64,000 bases of DNA from Methylorubrum aminovorans. Its GTDB lineage: Bacteria; Pseudomonadota; Alphaproteobacteria; Rhizobiales; Beijerinckiaceae. The position numbers and the translations under genes are program-made. Shown here piece by piece: positions 35,715-45,103 of the stretch (position 1 is the stretch's first letter; every line of letters starts with the position of its first letter). Below the pieces are notes generated by a model, which did not search any database, was not told the origin of the DNA, and was given only the letters and a program-made list of their open reading frames with translations. The stretch is from assembly GCF_022179725.1 (NCBI RefSeq), contig NZ_BPRC01000010.1, forward strand, positions 145,925-209,924, in the 5' to 3' direction.

Positions 35715-35873
35715 GATCGCAGATCGGCTCGCGCGGTTCGGTGAGGTGAACCGCGGCAGACGCCTGGGCCTCAAGCTGTGGGGATTCGAGAGCGAAAGAG
35801 GGGCAAGGGCATAAAGGCCTCATCAGGAAAAGACCACCCCGCAAAAGGTCATCCCTCCTCATGGCGCCGAACT

Positions 35874-35900
35874 TGAAAGAAAAGGGCCGCACCGCCCTTT
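35874..35900 (-). terminator. Rho-independent terminator of the microprotein gene
   Basis: On the minus strand AAAGGGC and GCCCTTT pair perfectly around GGTGCG, followed by TTCTTTC. Located 53 bases after the stop codon of the 42-residue microprotein. Confidence 0.75.
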
Positions 35901-35953
35901 CGGACGGCCGGCCCTCGGATCAGTGTCGTGTGGCGCGATTCCGTGTGGTGCGA

Positions 35954-36082
35954 TTACTTGCGCAGGATCTTCGTCACGAGCCGGCCGATCGGGGAACTCG
36001 AGTCGGCGTTGCGGTCGTCGCGGACGACGGCGCGGTCGTCGGTGCCGAGGATCTTGGTGACGATGCGTCCGATGAGGCTCAT
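35954..36082 (-). CDS. 42-residue microprotein with duplicated IGR(I/L)VTKIL motif
   Basis: A short gene with its own strong ribosome binding site (AAGGAG, 9 bases before ATG) and its own terminator, so it is likely real. The peptide starts SLIGRIVTKILG and ends SPIGRLVTKILRK; these near-identical amphipathic, cationic helices flank an acidic linker (TDDRAVVRDDRNADSS). No homologue is recalled. It might bind membranes or nucleic acid, or dimerise. A longer frame reaching 36172 lacks a ribosome site and is rejected. Confidence 0.65.
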   Translation of the reverse strand: MSLIGRIVTKILGTDDRAVVRDDRNADSSSPIGRLVTKILRK

Positions 36083-36178
36083 GGTTCGGGCTCCTTCGTC
36101 GTCGGAATGAAAAACGGTGCAGCTTCGACGGGATAACGGGCACCGCCGGGGCGCCGTTCCGTGCCGCCGCAATCGATC

Positions 36179-37348
36179 TCAGCCCGCCGGTCCCCGCACG
36201 AGGCTGCGAACCACCGGCACCGCGAAGAGCGCGAACAGCAGGCTCATGGCGACGGCGAACCCCTGGGGCGGGGCGAGGTCCATGCCGCCACCGATCAGCG
36301 GCGGTCCGAGCATCAGGCCGGCATTGTAGAGCATCACGAAGGCGGCGTTGGCGCCGGCCAGATCCGGTCCGCGCAAGGTGGCGCCGAGATGGGCGAGGCC
36401 CACCGTGTAGAGCGTGCCGACGATCCCGCCCCAGACGAAGAGCAGGGCTGTGAGCCCCGGCAAGGAGGCGGACGCCCACGGGATCAGCGCCGCCCCGAGC
36501 GCGCCCGCGAGGCTGCCGCCGAGCAGGACGAGGCGCCGATCCACCCGGTCGGCCAGCAGCCCGACGGGGATCTGGAACACCACGTTGCCGAGCGCCACCG
36601 CGCTCACCAGGGCGGCGGCGACCTGCGCGTCGAGGCCGATGCGCAGGCCGTAGAGCGGCAGGATCGCGAAGGCGCCCGCCTCGACCGCGCCGTAGAGGGC
36701 GGCGGCCAGCACCGCGAGCGGCGCGAGGCGCAGATAGGTCACGATCCCGCCGCCCTCGCCGTGCCCGAGGGCGGGCGAGAGATTGCGGGCCAGCACCAGC
36801 GGAGTGAGGCCGAGGAAGAACAGGGCCGAACCGGCGAGATACGGCGCGAACCCTTCCGTGCCGAGCAGGGTCAGCAGGGTCGGGCCGATGGCGAAGCCGA
36901 TCGCCAGCACCGTCGCGTAGATGCCCATCACCAGCCCGCGCCGCTCAGGGGGCGCCGCGTCGTTGATCCAGAACTCGGAGAGAACGAACAGCACGCCCAT
37001 CGTCGTCGAGAAGACGAAGCGTAGGGGGAACCACAGGACGAGGTGGGGGAAGAGCTTGAAGGCGGTGAGGCACAGCCCGCCGAGCACGATCGCCAGGATC
37101 AGCAGACGCACCACGCCGACCTTTGCGGCGAGCCGCGGCACGAACGGCACCGTGAGGATCGCCGCGAACCCCGCCACGGCCGTGTTGAGGCCGATGACGA
37201 CGCTCGACGCGCCCATCCGCTCCATCTCGAGCGAAAGTAGCGGGATCGACAGGCCGAGCCCCGTCCCCACCACCGCCACGCAGGCGATCGCGGCGGCCAT
37301 CGCGCCGAGGCGGTCGCGATCGGAGACGGGGGTGGAGAGGGCGGGCAT
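36179..37348 (-). CDS. MFS transporter
   Basis: A 389-residue, about 12-span major facilitator. It starts MPALSTPVSDRDRLGAMAAAIACVAVVGTGLGLSIPLLSLEMERMGAS and shows the MFS cytoplasmic loop pattern VPRLAAKVGVVRL and the second-half loop LLADRVDRRLVLLGG. This resembles the YcaD/UMF-like branch of inner-membrane carriers; the substrate is unknown. It follows the OlsB gene 76 bases downstream and may share its transcript. Confidence 0.85.
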   Translation of the reverse strand: MPALSTPVSDRDRLGAMAAAIACVAVVGTGLGLSIPLLSLEMERMGASSVVIGLNTAVAGFAAILTVPFVPRLAAKVGVVRLLILAIVLGGLCLTAFKLFPHLVLWFPLRFVFSTTMGVLFVLSEFWINDAAPPERRGLVMGIYATVLAIGFAIGPTLLTLLGTEGFAPYLAGSALFFLGLTPLVLARNLSPALGHGEGGGIVTYLRLAPLAVLAAALYGAVEAGAFAILPLYGLRIGLDAQVAAALVSAVALGNVVFQIPVGLLADRVDRRLVLLGGSLAGALGAALIPWASASLPGLTALLFVWGGIVGTLYTVGLAHLGATLRGPDLAGANAAFVMLYNAGLMLGPPLIGGGMDLAPPQGFAVAMSLLFALFAVPVVRSLVRGPAG

Positions 37349-37424
37349 GAGCTTGGAACGGCGCGTCAGGGTTGCAGGGCGCCCGCCTCAGCAGGCCCCG
37401 GCTCCCACCGCAACCCCGCAGCCG

Positions 37425-38423
37425 TCAGGCAGCGTGCCGATCCGCACCCGCGCCGAAATGTCCGATATAACGAGCGGAGATGGCCGAGACCGGCAGCACC
37501 ACGAGCACGTCGGTGGTGCCGAACTGGCGGTCCACCACCGCACCGTCGCCGAAGGTCGCCCCGACCCGGAGATAGCCCTTCACCAGCGGCGGCAGCGCCA
37601 TCAGCGCGGCCTTGGGATCGACCGCCTCCTTGGCCAGCCGGTCCATCGCGACGTAGCGCTCCGGCAGGGCGCAGGCGCGCCACGCCTCGGGGGCGCGGGC
37701 GTGGTGGTGCAGGAAGCTCAAGGGAAGCGCGAGGCGGTCCGGATCGGTGCCTTCCAGGCTGGCGCAGCCGAGCATCGCATCGATGCGGTGGTGCAGCACG
37801 TAGGTCCAGATGCCGTGCCACAAGAGTTCGACGGTGCGCTTGGTGCGGTAGGGCTTCAGCACGCAGGAGCGGCCGAGTTCGAGGAAGCGTTTTCCCGGAT
37901 GGCGCTCCAGCAGCGGCGCGAGGTCGTACTCGCCCGAGGAGTAGAAGCCGAAATGCGCCTCCGCCCGGTCCTGGCGCAGCAGCCGGTAGGTGCCGACCAC
38001 CTTCGGCCGGGCCTTGCGGAAGGGCTTGGCCTCGGTGGCGGTGTGGTCGATCACCAGGAGGTGGTCGCAGATCGCGTCGTAGGCATCGACGTCCCGACGC
38101 TTGAGCGCGGCCATGCCGGTCGGCACCGCCGACATCTCCTCGTAGAACACGCGGAAGCGCAGGCGCTGCGCGCGGCGGATCTCGGACTTGGTGGTGGCGA
38201 GCCGCACTTCGAGCGGGCCGATGCGGCCGAGGCTGGGGTCGAGCCCCGGCTCCAGCAGAGAGCGCTTGGCCTTGGACTTCAACAGGATGGGTGCAGCCCC
38301 GGGAAGCGCGAGGTCACCGCCCTCGAAGGTCTGCCGGAACCGGGCGAAGGGCGCCTGGACCTTGGTCTCCCAACCGGCCTTCCACGCCGCCGTGGCCTCG
38401 CGCGGAGAAAAATTCGGCAGCAT
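37425..38423 (-). CDS. olsB: L-ornithine N-alpha-acyltransferase (OlsB-like, GNAT fold)
   Basis: A 332-residue GNAT-fold acyltransferase of the PF13444 type. The segment LATTKSEIRRAQRLRFRVFYEEM and the later ELGRSCVLKPYRTKRTVELLWHGI are characteristic of OlsB, which transfers a 3-hydroxyacyl group from acyl carrier protein to ornithine, first step to phosphorus-free ornithine lipids. The ATG at 38423 is chosen to match family length; the frame extends to 38576. The usual partner olsA is not next to it. Conserved substrate loop LLVIDHTATEAKPFRK is present. Ornithine lipid synthesis is common under phosphate limitation. Confidence 0.82.
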   Translation of the reverse strand: MLPNFSPREATAAWKAGWETKVQAPFARFRQTFEGGDLALPGAAPILLKSKAKRSLLEPGLDPSLGRIGPLEVRLATTKSEIRRAQRLRFRVFYEEMSAVPTGMAALKRRDVDAYDAICDHLLVIDHTATEAKPFRKARPKVVGTYRLLRQDRAEAHFGFYSSGEYDLAPLLERHPGKRFLELGRSCVLKPYRTKRTVELLWHGIWTYVLHHRIDAMLGCASLEGTDPDRLALPLSFLHHHARAPEAWRACALPERYVAMDRLAKEAVDPKAALMALPPLVKGYLRVGATFGDGAVVDRQFGTTDVLVVLPVSAISARYIGHFGAGADRHAA

Positions 38424-38637
38424 GGGCGACACGATCCTGTCGTGGCGGAGGCCGCGCGATGCGTCCTCTTGCGCGGCGACAACATCATGAAGGCCGCACG
38501 CTTTTATGACGGAGATTTTTCCGTTTTTACAGAGACTTGCGCGAAGCCGCTGCGAGGCTCCGCGCAAAGTCCCCATGCTAGCCGGCGAATGAAAACCGGC
38601 TAACGATCACAAGGGCTTATCGAACGACCCTGCCGCC

Positions 38638-39024
38638 TCAGACGAACTGGTTCAGCCCCGGGATCGAGCCGACGATCGGCCCCATCACATCCTCGCCGGC
38701 CTTCTCGCGGCCATAGGCGAACAGCTCCTGGCCGAGCGGCTGCATCTGGTTCATCGGCACGCCGGCCGAGATCAGCTTCTGGCCGAGCGCCATCACGCCG
38801 CCGCCCATCATCCCGCCGAGCATGCCCATCAGCCCACCGCCGCCTTCCGAGGCGTTCGCTTCGGCGAGCGCCGTCTCGGAGCCCGGAAGCGCGGCCATCA
38901 ACTGGCTTACCTCGGTCGCCGGCCCCTCTTTCTGCAGGAAGGCGAGGATGTGCCCGATCGCGGTCTTGGCGGTCGCGGCGTCGAGGCCCGTGCGGTTGGT
39001 GACGCGGGCGATCAGCTCTTCCAT
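38638..39024 (-). CDS. DUF2267-like protein
   Basis: A 128-residue protein. The N-terminal half ([35 protein letters not shown]) resembles the helical DUF2267 domain; the middle is a striking Gly/Met run ([17 protein letters not shown]). AGAGGA upstream of the ATG at 39024 sets the start. It is divergent to the HerA-like ATPase gene, whose product carries a similar [12 protein letters not shown] stretch. Function unknown; no signal peptide or membrane span is evident apart from the Gly/Met run. Confidence 0.72.
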   Translation of the reverse strand: MEELIARVTNRTGLDAATAKTAIGHILAFLQKEGPATEVSQLMAALPGSETALAEANASEGGGGLMGMLGGMMGGGVMALGQKLISAGVPMNQMQPLGQELFAYGREKAGEDVMGPIVGSIPGLNQFV

Positions 39025-39169
39025 GAAACATGTCCTCTCTGGCAGGTTTTCGTCTGTCCGATGCGTCGGCGGCGAAATCAAGGGTCGCTCGTGGTCGCGG
39101 GCCCTGGATCGGGCATGCGGGACGCCATACCCTGTCTGCCACAACGGTGACGGTTCGAACGAGGACAGC

Positions 39170-40732
39170 ATGGCGGCGGGCGAGGGGACGATTCTGGTCG
39201 GCCGGAGCACGGGCCCTCGGCCGAAACCCGAGGTGCTGACCCTGCGGCTGGCCAACCGCCACGGCCTCGTGGCGGGGGCCACCGGCACCGGCAAGACCGT
39301 GACCCTGCAGGTGCTCGCCGAAGGCTTCTCCAACGCGGGCGTCCCGGTCTTCGCCGCCGACATCAAGGGCGACCTCTCGGGGCTTGCCGCCGCCGGGGAG
39401 GCGAAACCGCATTTCGTCAAGCGGGCGGAGGAACTCGGGATCGCCTACGAGCCCGACCGCTTCCCGACGGTGTTCTGGGACGTGTTCGGTGAGCAGGGCC
39501 ACCCGATCCGCTGCACCGTCACCGAGATGGGTCCGCTCCTGCTCGCCCGCCTGCTCGAACTCAACGACATCCAGGAGGGCGTACTCAACATCGCTTTCCG
39601 CGTCGCCGACGAGAACCAGTGGCCGCTGATCGACCTGAAGGACCTGCGCGCGCTGCTCACCTTCCTCTCCGAGAACGCCAAGGAGCTTTCGGCGGCCTAC
39701 GGCAACGTCTCGGGCGCCTCGATCGGCGCGATCCAGCGATCGCTCCTCGTGCTGGAGAACCAGGGCGCGGACAAGTTCCTCGGCGAGCCGGCGCTCAACC
39801 TCGAAGACTTCATGCGCACCGACCGGGAGGGCCGGGGCTTCGTCAACATCCTGGCCGCGGACCGGCTGATGCAGCGGCCGCGCCTCTACGCCTCGTTCCT
39901 GCTGTGGATGCTCTCCGAATTGTTCGAGCAGCTCCCCGAGGTGGGCGACCTCGACAAGCCGAAGCTCGTGTTCTTCTTCGACGAGGCGCACCTGCTGTTC
40001 AACGATGCGCCCAAGGCGCTCCTCGACGCCGTGGAGCAGTTGGTGCGCCTGATCCGCTCGAAGGGCGTCGGCGTCTACTTCGTGACGCAGAACCCGCTCG
40101 ACGTGCCGGAGACCGTCCTCGGCCAGCTCGGCAACCGGGTGCAGCACGCCCTGCGCGCCTTCACCCCCCGCGACCAGCGCGCCGTACGCGCGGCGGCCGA
40201 GACCTTCCGCCAAAACCCCGGTTTCGATGTCGGCCGGGCGATCACCGAACTCGCCGTCGGCGAGGCGCTGGTGAGTTTCTTGGAGGCCAAGGGCACGCCC
40301 TCGATCGTCGAGCGAGCCTTGATCGCCCCGCCGCAGGGCCGGGTCGGACCGCTGACGCCAGCGGAGCGCGCCGCGATCATCGGGCAGAGCCCGCTGCGTG
40401 GAAAATACGACGAGGCGGTCGACAACGAGAGCGCCTACGAGATGCTGGCCCAGCGCAAGCACTTGGATTCCGCCCCGGCTGAGGCCGCGAGCCAGAGCGA
40501 GGGCGGGCTGTCGGGGATGCTCGGCGGCCTGATCGGCAGCATTTTCGGGGGTGGCGAGGAAGCGCCGAAGGGCAAAGGAACCGGCAAGGGAACCGGTCGT
40601 GGCCGGCGTCCGCCGCCGAGCCTCGCCGAGCAGGTCCTCGGCAACGCCGCCCGCTCGATGGCCCGCAAGGTCGGCACCGAAGTCGGCGACGCGATCCTGC
40701 GGAATGTGCTGGGTGGGCTGACGAAGCGATAG
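39170..40732 (+). CDS. HerA-like helicase/ATPase (DUF853 family)
   Basis: A 520-residue P-loop ATPase. Walker A is [12 protein letters not shown] near residue 36, Walker [11 protein letters not shown], and an arginine-rich C-terminal region follows. It belongs to the HerA/FtsK-like DUF853 clade, possibly a DNA-translocating motor; no nuclease partner (NurA) is nearby, and function is unclear. ATG at 39170 has GAGGA upstream. The tail [20 protein letters not shown] then [18 protein letters not shown] is low-complexity and basic, ending in an amphipathic helix. Two intergenic repeats follow. Confidence 0.85.
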   Translation: MAAGEGTILVGRSTGPRPKPEVLTLRLANRHGLVAGATGTGKTVTLQVLAEGFSNAGVPVFAADIKGDLSGLAAAGEAKPHFVKRAEELGIAYEPDRFPTVFWDVFGEQGHPIRCTVTEMGPLLLARLLELNDIQEGVLNIAFRVADENQWPLIDLKDLRALLTFLSENAKELSAAYGNVSGASIGAIQRSLLVLENQGADKFLGEPALNLEDFMRTDREGRGFVNILAADRLMQRPRLYASFLLWMLSELFEQLPEVGDLDKPKLVFFFDEAHLLFNDAPKALLDAVEQLVRLIRSKGVGVYFVTQNPLDVPETVLGQLGNRVQHALRAFTPRDQRAVRAAAETFRQNPGFDVGRAITELAVGEALVSFLEAKGTPSIVERALIAPPQGRVGPLTPAERAAIIGQSPLRGKYDEAVDNESAYEMLAQRKHLDSAPAEAASQSEGGLSGMLGGLIGSIFGGGEEAPKGKGTGKGTGRGRRPPPSLAEQVLGNAARSMARKVGTEVGDAILRNVLGGLTKR

Positions 40733-40790
40733 AGCATCGTCCCGAAAGGTGGCCGCCGACTTTCGGAAAAGACGATGCACAGACAAGAGG
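40731..40790 (-). repeat. Intergenic repeat family B (copy 2)
   Basis: Reverse-complement match of 23016-23074: AGAGCATCGTCCCGAAAGGTGG, CCGACTTTCGGAAAAGACGATG, CACAGACAAGAGG. It begins on the last bases of the HerA-like stop codon. Similar GAGCATCGTCCCGAAA repeats are common between genes in Hyphomicrobiales. Confidence 0.75.
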
Positions 40791-40792
40791 AT

Positions 40793-40831
40793 AGAGCATC
40801 GTGCTGGATCTGACATCCAGCACGATGCTCT
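40793..40831. terminator. 17-bp perfect inverted repeat after the HerA-like gene
   Basis: AGAGCATCGTGCTGGAT and ATCCAGCACGATGCTCT pair perfectly around CTGAC. It reuses the AGAGCATCGT start of family B. No T-run follows, so intrinsic termination is uncertain, but so strong a stem would at least protect the 3' end. It also lies downstream of the convergent lipocalin gene. Confidence 0.65.
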
Positions 40832-40904
40832 GGATCGCGTCCTCCGCGAGGCCCGGCTCCCCGGACGGCCTCCGTCTCCGCCGCGGCGGAGGCCGCCCGT
40901 CAGG

Positions 40905-41435
40905 TCACTGAGCCCGCTTGAAGCGGATGACGCTGTGCGAGAGGTGGCCGACATCCCAGTTCGGCATCTTGCGCCAAGGCGTGACGACATCGGCATAGTC
41001 ACCATCCAGCTTGATGGTGCGCCGCTGTTCCGTTCCGACCCATTCCGGGGCCCAGGCCGTCTGGACACTCGTCACCCACTGATCGCCCTCGATGCGATAA
41101 CGCCCGATATAGGCGACCAGGGTCTTCATCAGTTCGGCCCGCTCGGCTTCGGTCTTGGCGGGCTGCCGGTCGCTGCCTTCGAGGTTGAATGCGACCCAGC
41201 CGTCCTTGGTGAAGATCACCCGGCCACGCGGCGTCGGCCCCATCGCCTCGATCAGCTTTCCGGTGTCCTTGTCCTCGACCTTGTAGGACACGAGCTCCCA
41301 GGTGCCGACGATCTTCTCGGCGAGTTCCGTTCCGGTCGGGGACGCGGCAACCTTCTCCTCGGCAGAGGCCATTCCGGGCAAGAAAGCCAGGCCTATGCTG
41401 AGCACGAAGGGCAGGATTGTCAGTATTTTTCTCAT
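40905..41435 (-). CDS. Lipocalin-like periplasmic protein (Lipocalin_5)
   Basis: A 176-residue secreted protein: signal MRKILTILPFVLSIGLAFLPGMASA, then a beta-barrel domain beginning ELAEKIVGTWELVSYKVEDKDTGK. The pattern GTWELVSY, PRGRVIFTKDGWVAF, RYRIEGDQWVTSV and RRTIKLDGD matches the Lipocalin_5 family (PF13924), of unknown ligand. The upstream DNA is AT-rich with two adjacent palindromes (41449-41461 and 41467-41483), so the gene is likely tightly regulated. Confidence 0.85.
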   Translation of the reverse strand: MRKILTILPFVLSIGLAFLPGMASAEEKVAASPTGTELAEKIVGTWELVSYKVEDKDTGKLIEAMGPTPRGRVIFTKDGWVAFNLEGSDRQPAKTEAERAELMKTLVAYIGRYRIEGDQWVTSVQTAWAPEWVGTEQRRTIKLDGDYADVVTPWRKMPNWDVGHLSHSVIRFKRAQ

Positions 41436-41448
41436 TTTTCAAGCCTTA

Positions 41449-41461
41449 CACTATTATAGTG
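41449..41461. promoter_or_regulatory. Palindrome CACTAT-T-ATAGTG upstream of lipocalin gene
   Basis: Perfect 6-bp arms around one base, 14 bases before the lipocalin start codon at 41435. Overlaps the likely promoter and ribosome site region; may be an operator. Seen directly, regulator unknown. Confidence 0.5.
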
Positions 41462-41466
41462 CGAAC

Positions 41467-41483
41467 ATTTATCTATGATAAAT
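41467..41483. promoter_or_regulatory. Palindrome ATTTATC-TAT-GATAAAT upstream of lipocalin gene
   Basis: Perfect 7-bp arms around TAT, five bases beyond the first palindrome. AT-rich in GC-rich surroundings; a likely operator or -10/-35 overlap for the minus-strand gene. Confidence 0.55.
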
Positions 41484-41683
41484 ACCTGTTGAGGCCAGCG
41501 CGATTGGAAGACGATTGGCCCGAATTGTATCGCGATGCGCGAAAGGAGCCTCGTGCAGACCTCTCATCTCCCTGCGCGCTCGCCGGCCAGGGTCCGAATG
41601 TCCCGAGGGAGTCCGGCTGCGAAATACGACCGGTAAGATGCCCGATCCGTGCGGGTTCGATCGATCCACGGTCAGGGCGCGGA

Positions 41684-41712
41684 TTGACACGCTGCCCACC
41701 ACCGACTATCCG
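41684..41712 (+). promoter_or_regulatory. Sigma-70-type promoter of rplU-rpmA
   Basis: TTGACA (41684-41689), 17-base spacer, TATCCG (41707-41712). It is the only consensus-like pair upstream of rplU and gives a leader of about 140 bases, in keeping with ribosomal protein gene regulation. Confidence 0.6.
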
Positions 41713-41720
41713 ACCGGCTC

Positions 41721-41749
41721 CGCGCGGCTTCCTCGACGAAGTCCGCGCG
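41721..41749 (+). promoter_or_regulatory. Leader hairpin before rplU
   Basis: CGCGCGG plus CTT pairs with AAG plus CCGCGCG (one bulged base), loop CCTCGACG. It starts within 10 bases of the predicted transcription start, so it is the first structure of the rplU leader RNA. May be a binding site for autogenous control by L21; inference only. Confidence 0.4.
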
Positions 41750-41861
41750 TTTCGCGTTCGTGCGCTCACGGCTTGGCCTATGCCGCGCGGATGACCTGAA
41801 CAAGAAGACGGTCCAGGCCCCTCGCGGCGCCGGAGGCCGGCAGAGAACACGAGAGAGAACG

Positions 41862-42254
41862 ATGTTCGCAGTCATCAAGACCGGCGGCAAGCAGTACCGC
41901 GTTGCCGCCAACGACGTCATCACCGTGGCCACCCTCGAGGGCGAGGCCGGCGCCGCCGTCACCTTCGGCGACGTGCTGCTGTTCACCGACGGCGATGCCA
42001 CCCAGATCGGCACCCCGCTCCTGTCGGGCATCGGCGTCACCGGCGAGATCGTCCAGCACGGCCGCACGCGCAAAGTCATCGCCTTCAAGAAGCGCCGCCG
42101 CCAGAACTCGCGCCGCCGCCGCGGCCACCGCCAGGACTTCACGGTCGTGCGCATCACCGAGATCAGCGCCGGCGGCAAGACCTCGAAGGCCGAGCCGCGC
42201 AAGACCCGGAAGGCCGAGCCGGCCGCCGAGTCCGCCCCGGCCGCCGCCGAGTAA
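41862..42254 (+). CDS. rplU: 50S ribosomal protein L21
   Basis: The 130-residue bL21 protein binds 23S rRNA and L20 in the large subunit. It begins MFAVIKTGGKQYRV, the invariant bL21 start, and contains KKRRRQNSRRRRGHRQDFTVVRI. The C-terminus is longer than in E. coli by an Ala/Glu/Lys-rich tail (KAEPAAESAPAAAE), common in alphaproteobacteria. The frame upstream of 41862 is not used. rpmA follows 49 bases later, forming the usual rplU-rpmA operon. Confidence 0.97.
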   Translation: MFAVIKTGGKQYRVAANDVITVATLEGEAGAAVTFGDVLLFTDGDATQIGTPLLSGIGVTGEIVQHGRTRKVIAFKKRRRQNSRRRRGHRQDFTVVRITEISAGGKTSKAEPRKTRKAEPAAESAPAAAE

Positions 42255-42303
42255 TCGGCCGCTCGTCCGAACGCAGATCTAAGCAGAATTCTGGAGCAAT
42301 CCC

Positions 42304-42570
42304 ATGGCACATAAAAAAGCAGGCGGCTCGTCCCGCAACGGCCGCGACTCCGCCGGCCGGCGCCTCGGCGTCAAGAAGTTCGGCTCGGAGGCCGTCATCC
42401 CGGGCAACATCATCGTGCGCCAGCGCGGCACGAAGTGGCATCCCGGCACCAATGTCGGCATGGGCAAGGACCACACCCTGTTCGCCCTCGTTCCCGGCAA
42501 CGTGCAGTTCGAGACCCGCCGCGGACGTGCGTTCGTCACCGTCGTACCGCTGGCCCAGGCCGCGGAGTAA
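42304..42570 (+). CDS. rpmA: 50S ribosomal protein L27
   Basis: An 88-residue bL27 protein whose N-terminus reaches the peptidyl transferase centre. It begins [20 protein letters not shown], diagnostic of the family, with the full N-terminus as in non-Firmicutes (no cleavable leader). The centre [13 protein letters not shown] is conserved. Coupled to rplU, followed by a perfect 12-bp hairpin. Confidence 0.98.
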   Translation: MAHKKAGGSSRNGRDSAGRRLGVKKFGSEAVIPGNIIVRQRGTKWHPGTNVGMGKDHTLFALVPGNVQFETRRGRAFVTVVPLAQAAE

Positions 42571-42680
42571 CGGCGGACGCTTGTCGCTGACGACGAAGCG
42601 AGCGTCCCGCCGGTGTCCCACACCGAACCGGCGGACGAGTCGCTAAGGCTTCAGGCGAAGCTTCGAGCGGATCGGAACAC

Positions 42681-42708
42681 GGGGGAGGATGGGGCACCAT
42701 CCTCCCCC
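42681..42708 (+). terminator. Terminator of rplU-rpmA
   Basis: GGGGGAGGATGG and CCATCCTCCCCC form a perfect 12-bp stem with loop GGCA, followed by TTCGTCGTCC, 110 bases after the rpmA stop. Confidence 0.7.
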
Positions 42709-42757
42709 TTCGTCGTCCCGGACGGCGCCGCGCGCGCCCTCACATGACCGGCTCACG

Positions 42758-43357
42758 ATGTTCCCCGATCTCACCCGCGACGACGTCTTCCGCATCGAGA
42801 CGCGACGGCTCTGGCTGCGCTGGCCCACCGCCCGCGACGCCGAGGCGGTCTCGCGGCTCGCCGGCGATCCGGCAGTCGCCGAGATGACGGCGCGGCTCAC
42901 GACGCCGCTTCCGCTGCACGAGGCCGAGGGCTTCGTGATCCGGGCGCGCGCCGCGAACACCGCGGGCGACGGGCTGATCATGGCGGTCTGCCGACGGGCA
43001 GCACCCGCGAACCTGATCGGTGTCGTCTCGGTCGAGGACCGGCCGGACGAGACGGAGCCGCATCTCGGCTACTGGCTCGGACGCCCGTTCTGGGGCGAGG
43101 GGCTGATGACCGAGGCAGCCGAGGCGCTGGTGGATGCCCATTTCGCCTATGCCGGCGGACGGGCGCTCGTCTCCGCCGCGATGGTCGGGAACCGCGGCTC
43201 GCAACGCGTGCTGGAGAAGTGCGGGTTCCGCCGCACCGGGGAATCGGCGCCGGTCTTCGAGGCGCGGGGCGGCGCCGTGCCGAGCTACACCTACCGGCTC
43301 GACCGGGCGGCGTGGCTGGACCGGCGCGGGACGATCGCAGGAGGACCCTCGCTATGA
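42758..43357 (+). CDS. GNAT family N-acetyltransferase (RimJ/RimL-like)
   Basis: A 199-residue acetyltransferase. IETRRLWLRWPTARDAEAV at the start, LGYWLGRPFWGEGLMTEAAEALVDAHF as the acetyl-CoA binding core, and NRGSQRVLEKCGFRRTGE near the end are hallmarks of the RimJ/RimL-like branch, which acetylates protein N-termini or small molecules. ATG at 42758 (MFPDLTRDD) chosen over a longer frame start. Stop overlaps the next start (ATGA), coupling it to a small secreted protein. Commonly found near obgE in alphaproteobacteria. Confidence 0.85.
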   Translation: MFPDLTRDDVFRIETRRLWLRWPTARDAEAVSRLAGDPAVAEMTARLTTPLPLHEAEGFVIRARAANTAGDGLIMAVCRRAAPANLIGVVSVEDRPDETEPHLGYWLGRPFWGEGLMTEAAEALVDAHFAYAGGRALVSAAMVGNRGSQRVLEKCGFRRTGESAPVFEARGGAVPSYTYRLDRAAWLDRRGTIAGGPSL

Positions 43358-43833
43358 GGACACGGACGATCGCCGGCCTCGGGGCCGGCCTCACCGCGAT
43401 CGCCCTCGGCAGCTTGATCTTCGCGATTACCCGCGAGGGGCCGCCGCCGCCGATCGAGCCCGTGGCGGCGCCCGCTCCGAAAGCTCGGGGAGAAACCCGG
43501 CTCTACTGTGAGTTCTACAACTTCGCGGGCCGCACGCCGAAGGTCGGCTTCTATTTCGCCTCCCCCGCGGGCGGCGGCACCGCCTACGGGCAGTTGTTCC
43601 AGCGGGAGGCGGACGGATCGCAGACCCTGTTCGACGAACGCCCGACCTGGACCTACGATCGATCGGGCGAGGCGCCGACCCTGCAATCGCCGGACGGTGC
43701 GATCCGGATCAACCTCTACGGCGATGGCGGCGCCAACGGCCGTCAGCCGGATGCCGGCGGCTGGTTCGAGGCGGGCCTGCGCAGCATCCAGTACCTCAAC
43801 CTCGACGGCCAGTGCCGTCGCACGGAGAGTTGA
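43354..43833 (+). CDS. Hypothetical membrane-anchored protein
   Basis: A 159-residue protein with an N-terminal hydrophobic helix (GLGAGLTAIALGSLIFAI) as uncleaved anchor or signal, a Pro/Ala linker, and a C-terminal beta-rich part (CEFYNFAGRTPKVGFYFAS, GLRSIQYLNLDGQC) with two cysteines at either end that could pair in the periplasm. No family recognised. Translationally coupled to the GNAT gene through ATGA. Confidence 0.65.
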   Translation: MRTRTIAGLGAGLTAIALGSLIFAITREGPPPPIEPVAAPAPKARGETRLYCEFYNFAGRTPKVGFYFASPAGGGTAYGQLFQREADGSQTLFDERPTWTYDRSGEAPTLQSPDGAIRINLYGDGGANGRQPDAGGWFEAGLRSIQYLNLDGQCRRTES

Positions 43834-43912
43834 AACAACCGTGCAGGCCACCCGACCTTCGGTCGAGCGGCCTGCGTCCGGCGGATGGCCGCCACCGCGC
43901 ATTTCGCGCGGG

Positions 43913-45020
<1,108 letters not shown>

Positions 45021-45103
45021 CCCCGCCACCCGTCCTCGGAGCGGCGCTACGCCTCAGCCCGCTCCCGGAGACGGGCCTTGGCGCTTCGGCCTAACATCGG
45101 GCC

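Larger units (their letters stand above)
41436..41861. other. Intergenic region with lipocalin operators and rplU promoter
   Basis: No gene is supported between the divergent lipocalin and rplU genes. The left end is AT-rich with two short palindromes (listed). The middle (41490-41680) shows nothing I recognise. The right part holds a -35/-10 promoter pair and a leader hairpin for rplU (listed). Confidence 0.6.

Noticed and set aside
39170..40732. HerA-NurA type defence or recombination system
   Set aside because: The ATPase is HerA-like, but there is no NurA nuclease, SIR2 or other effector nearby; the neighbour is a DUF2267-like protein.
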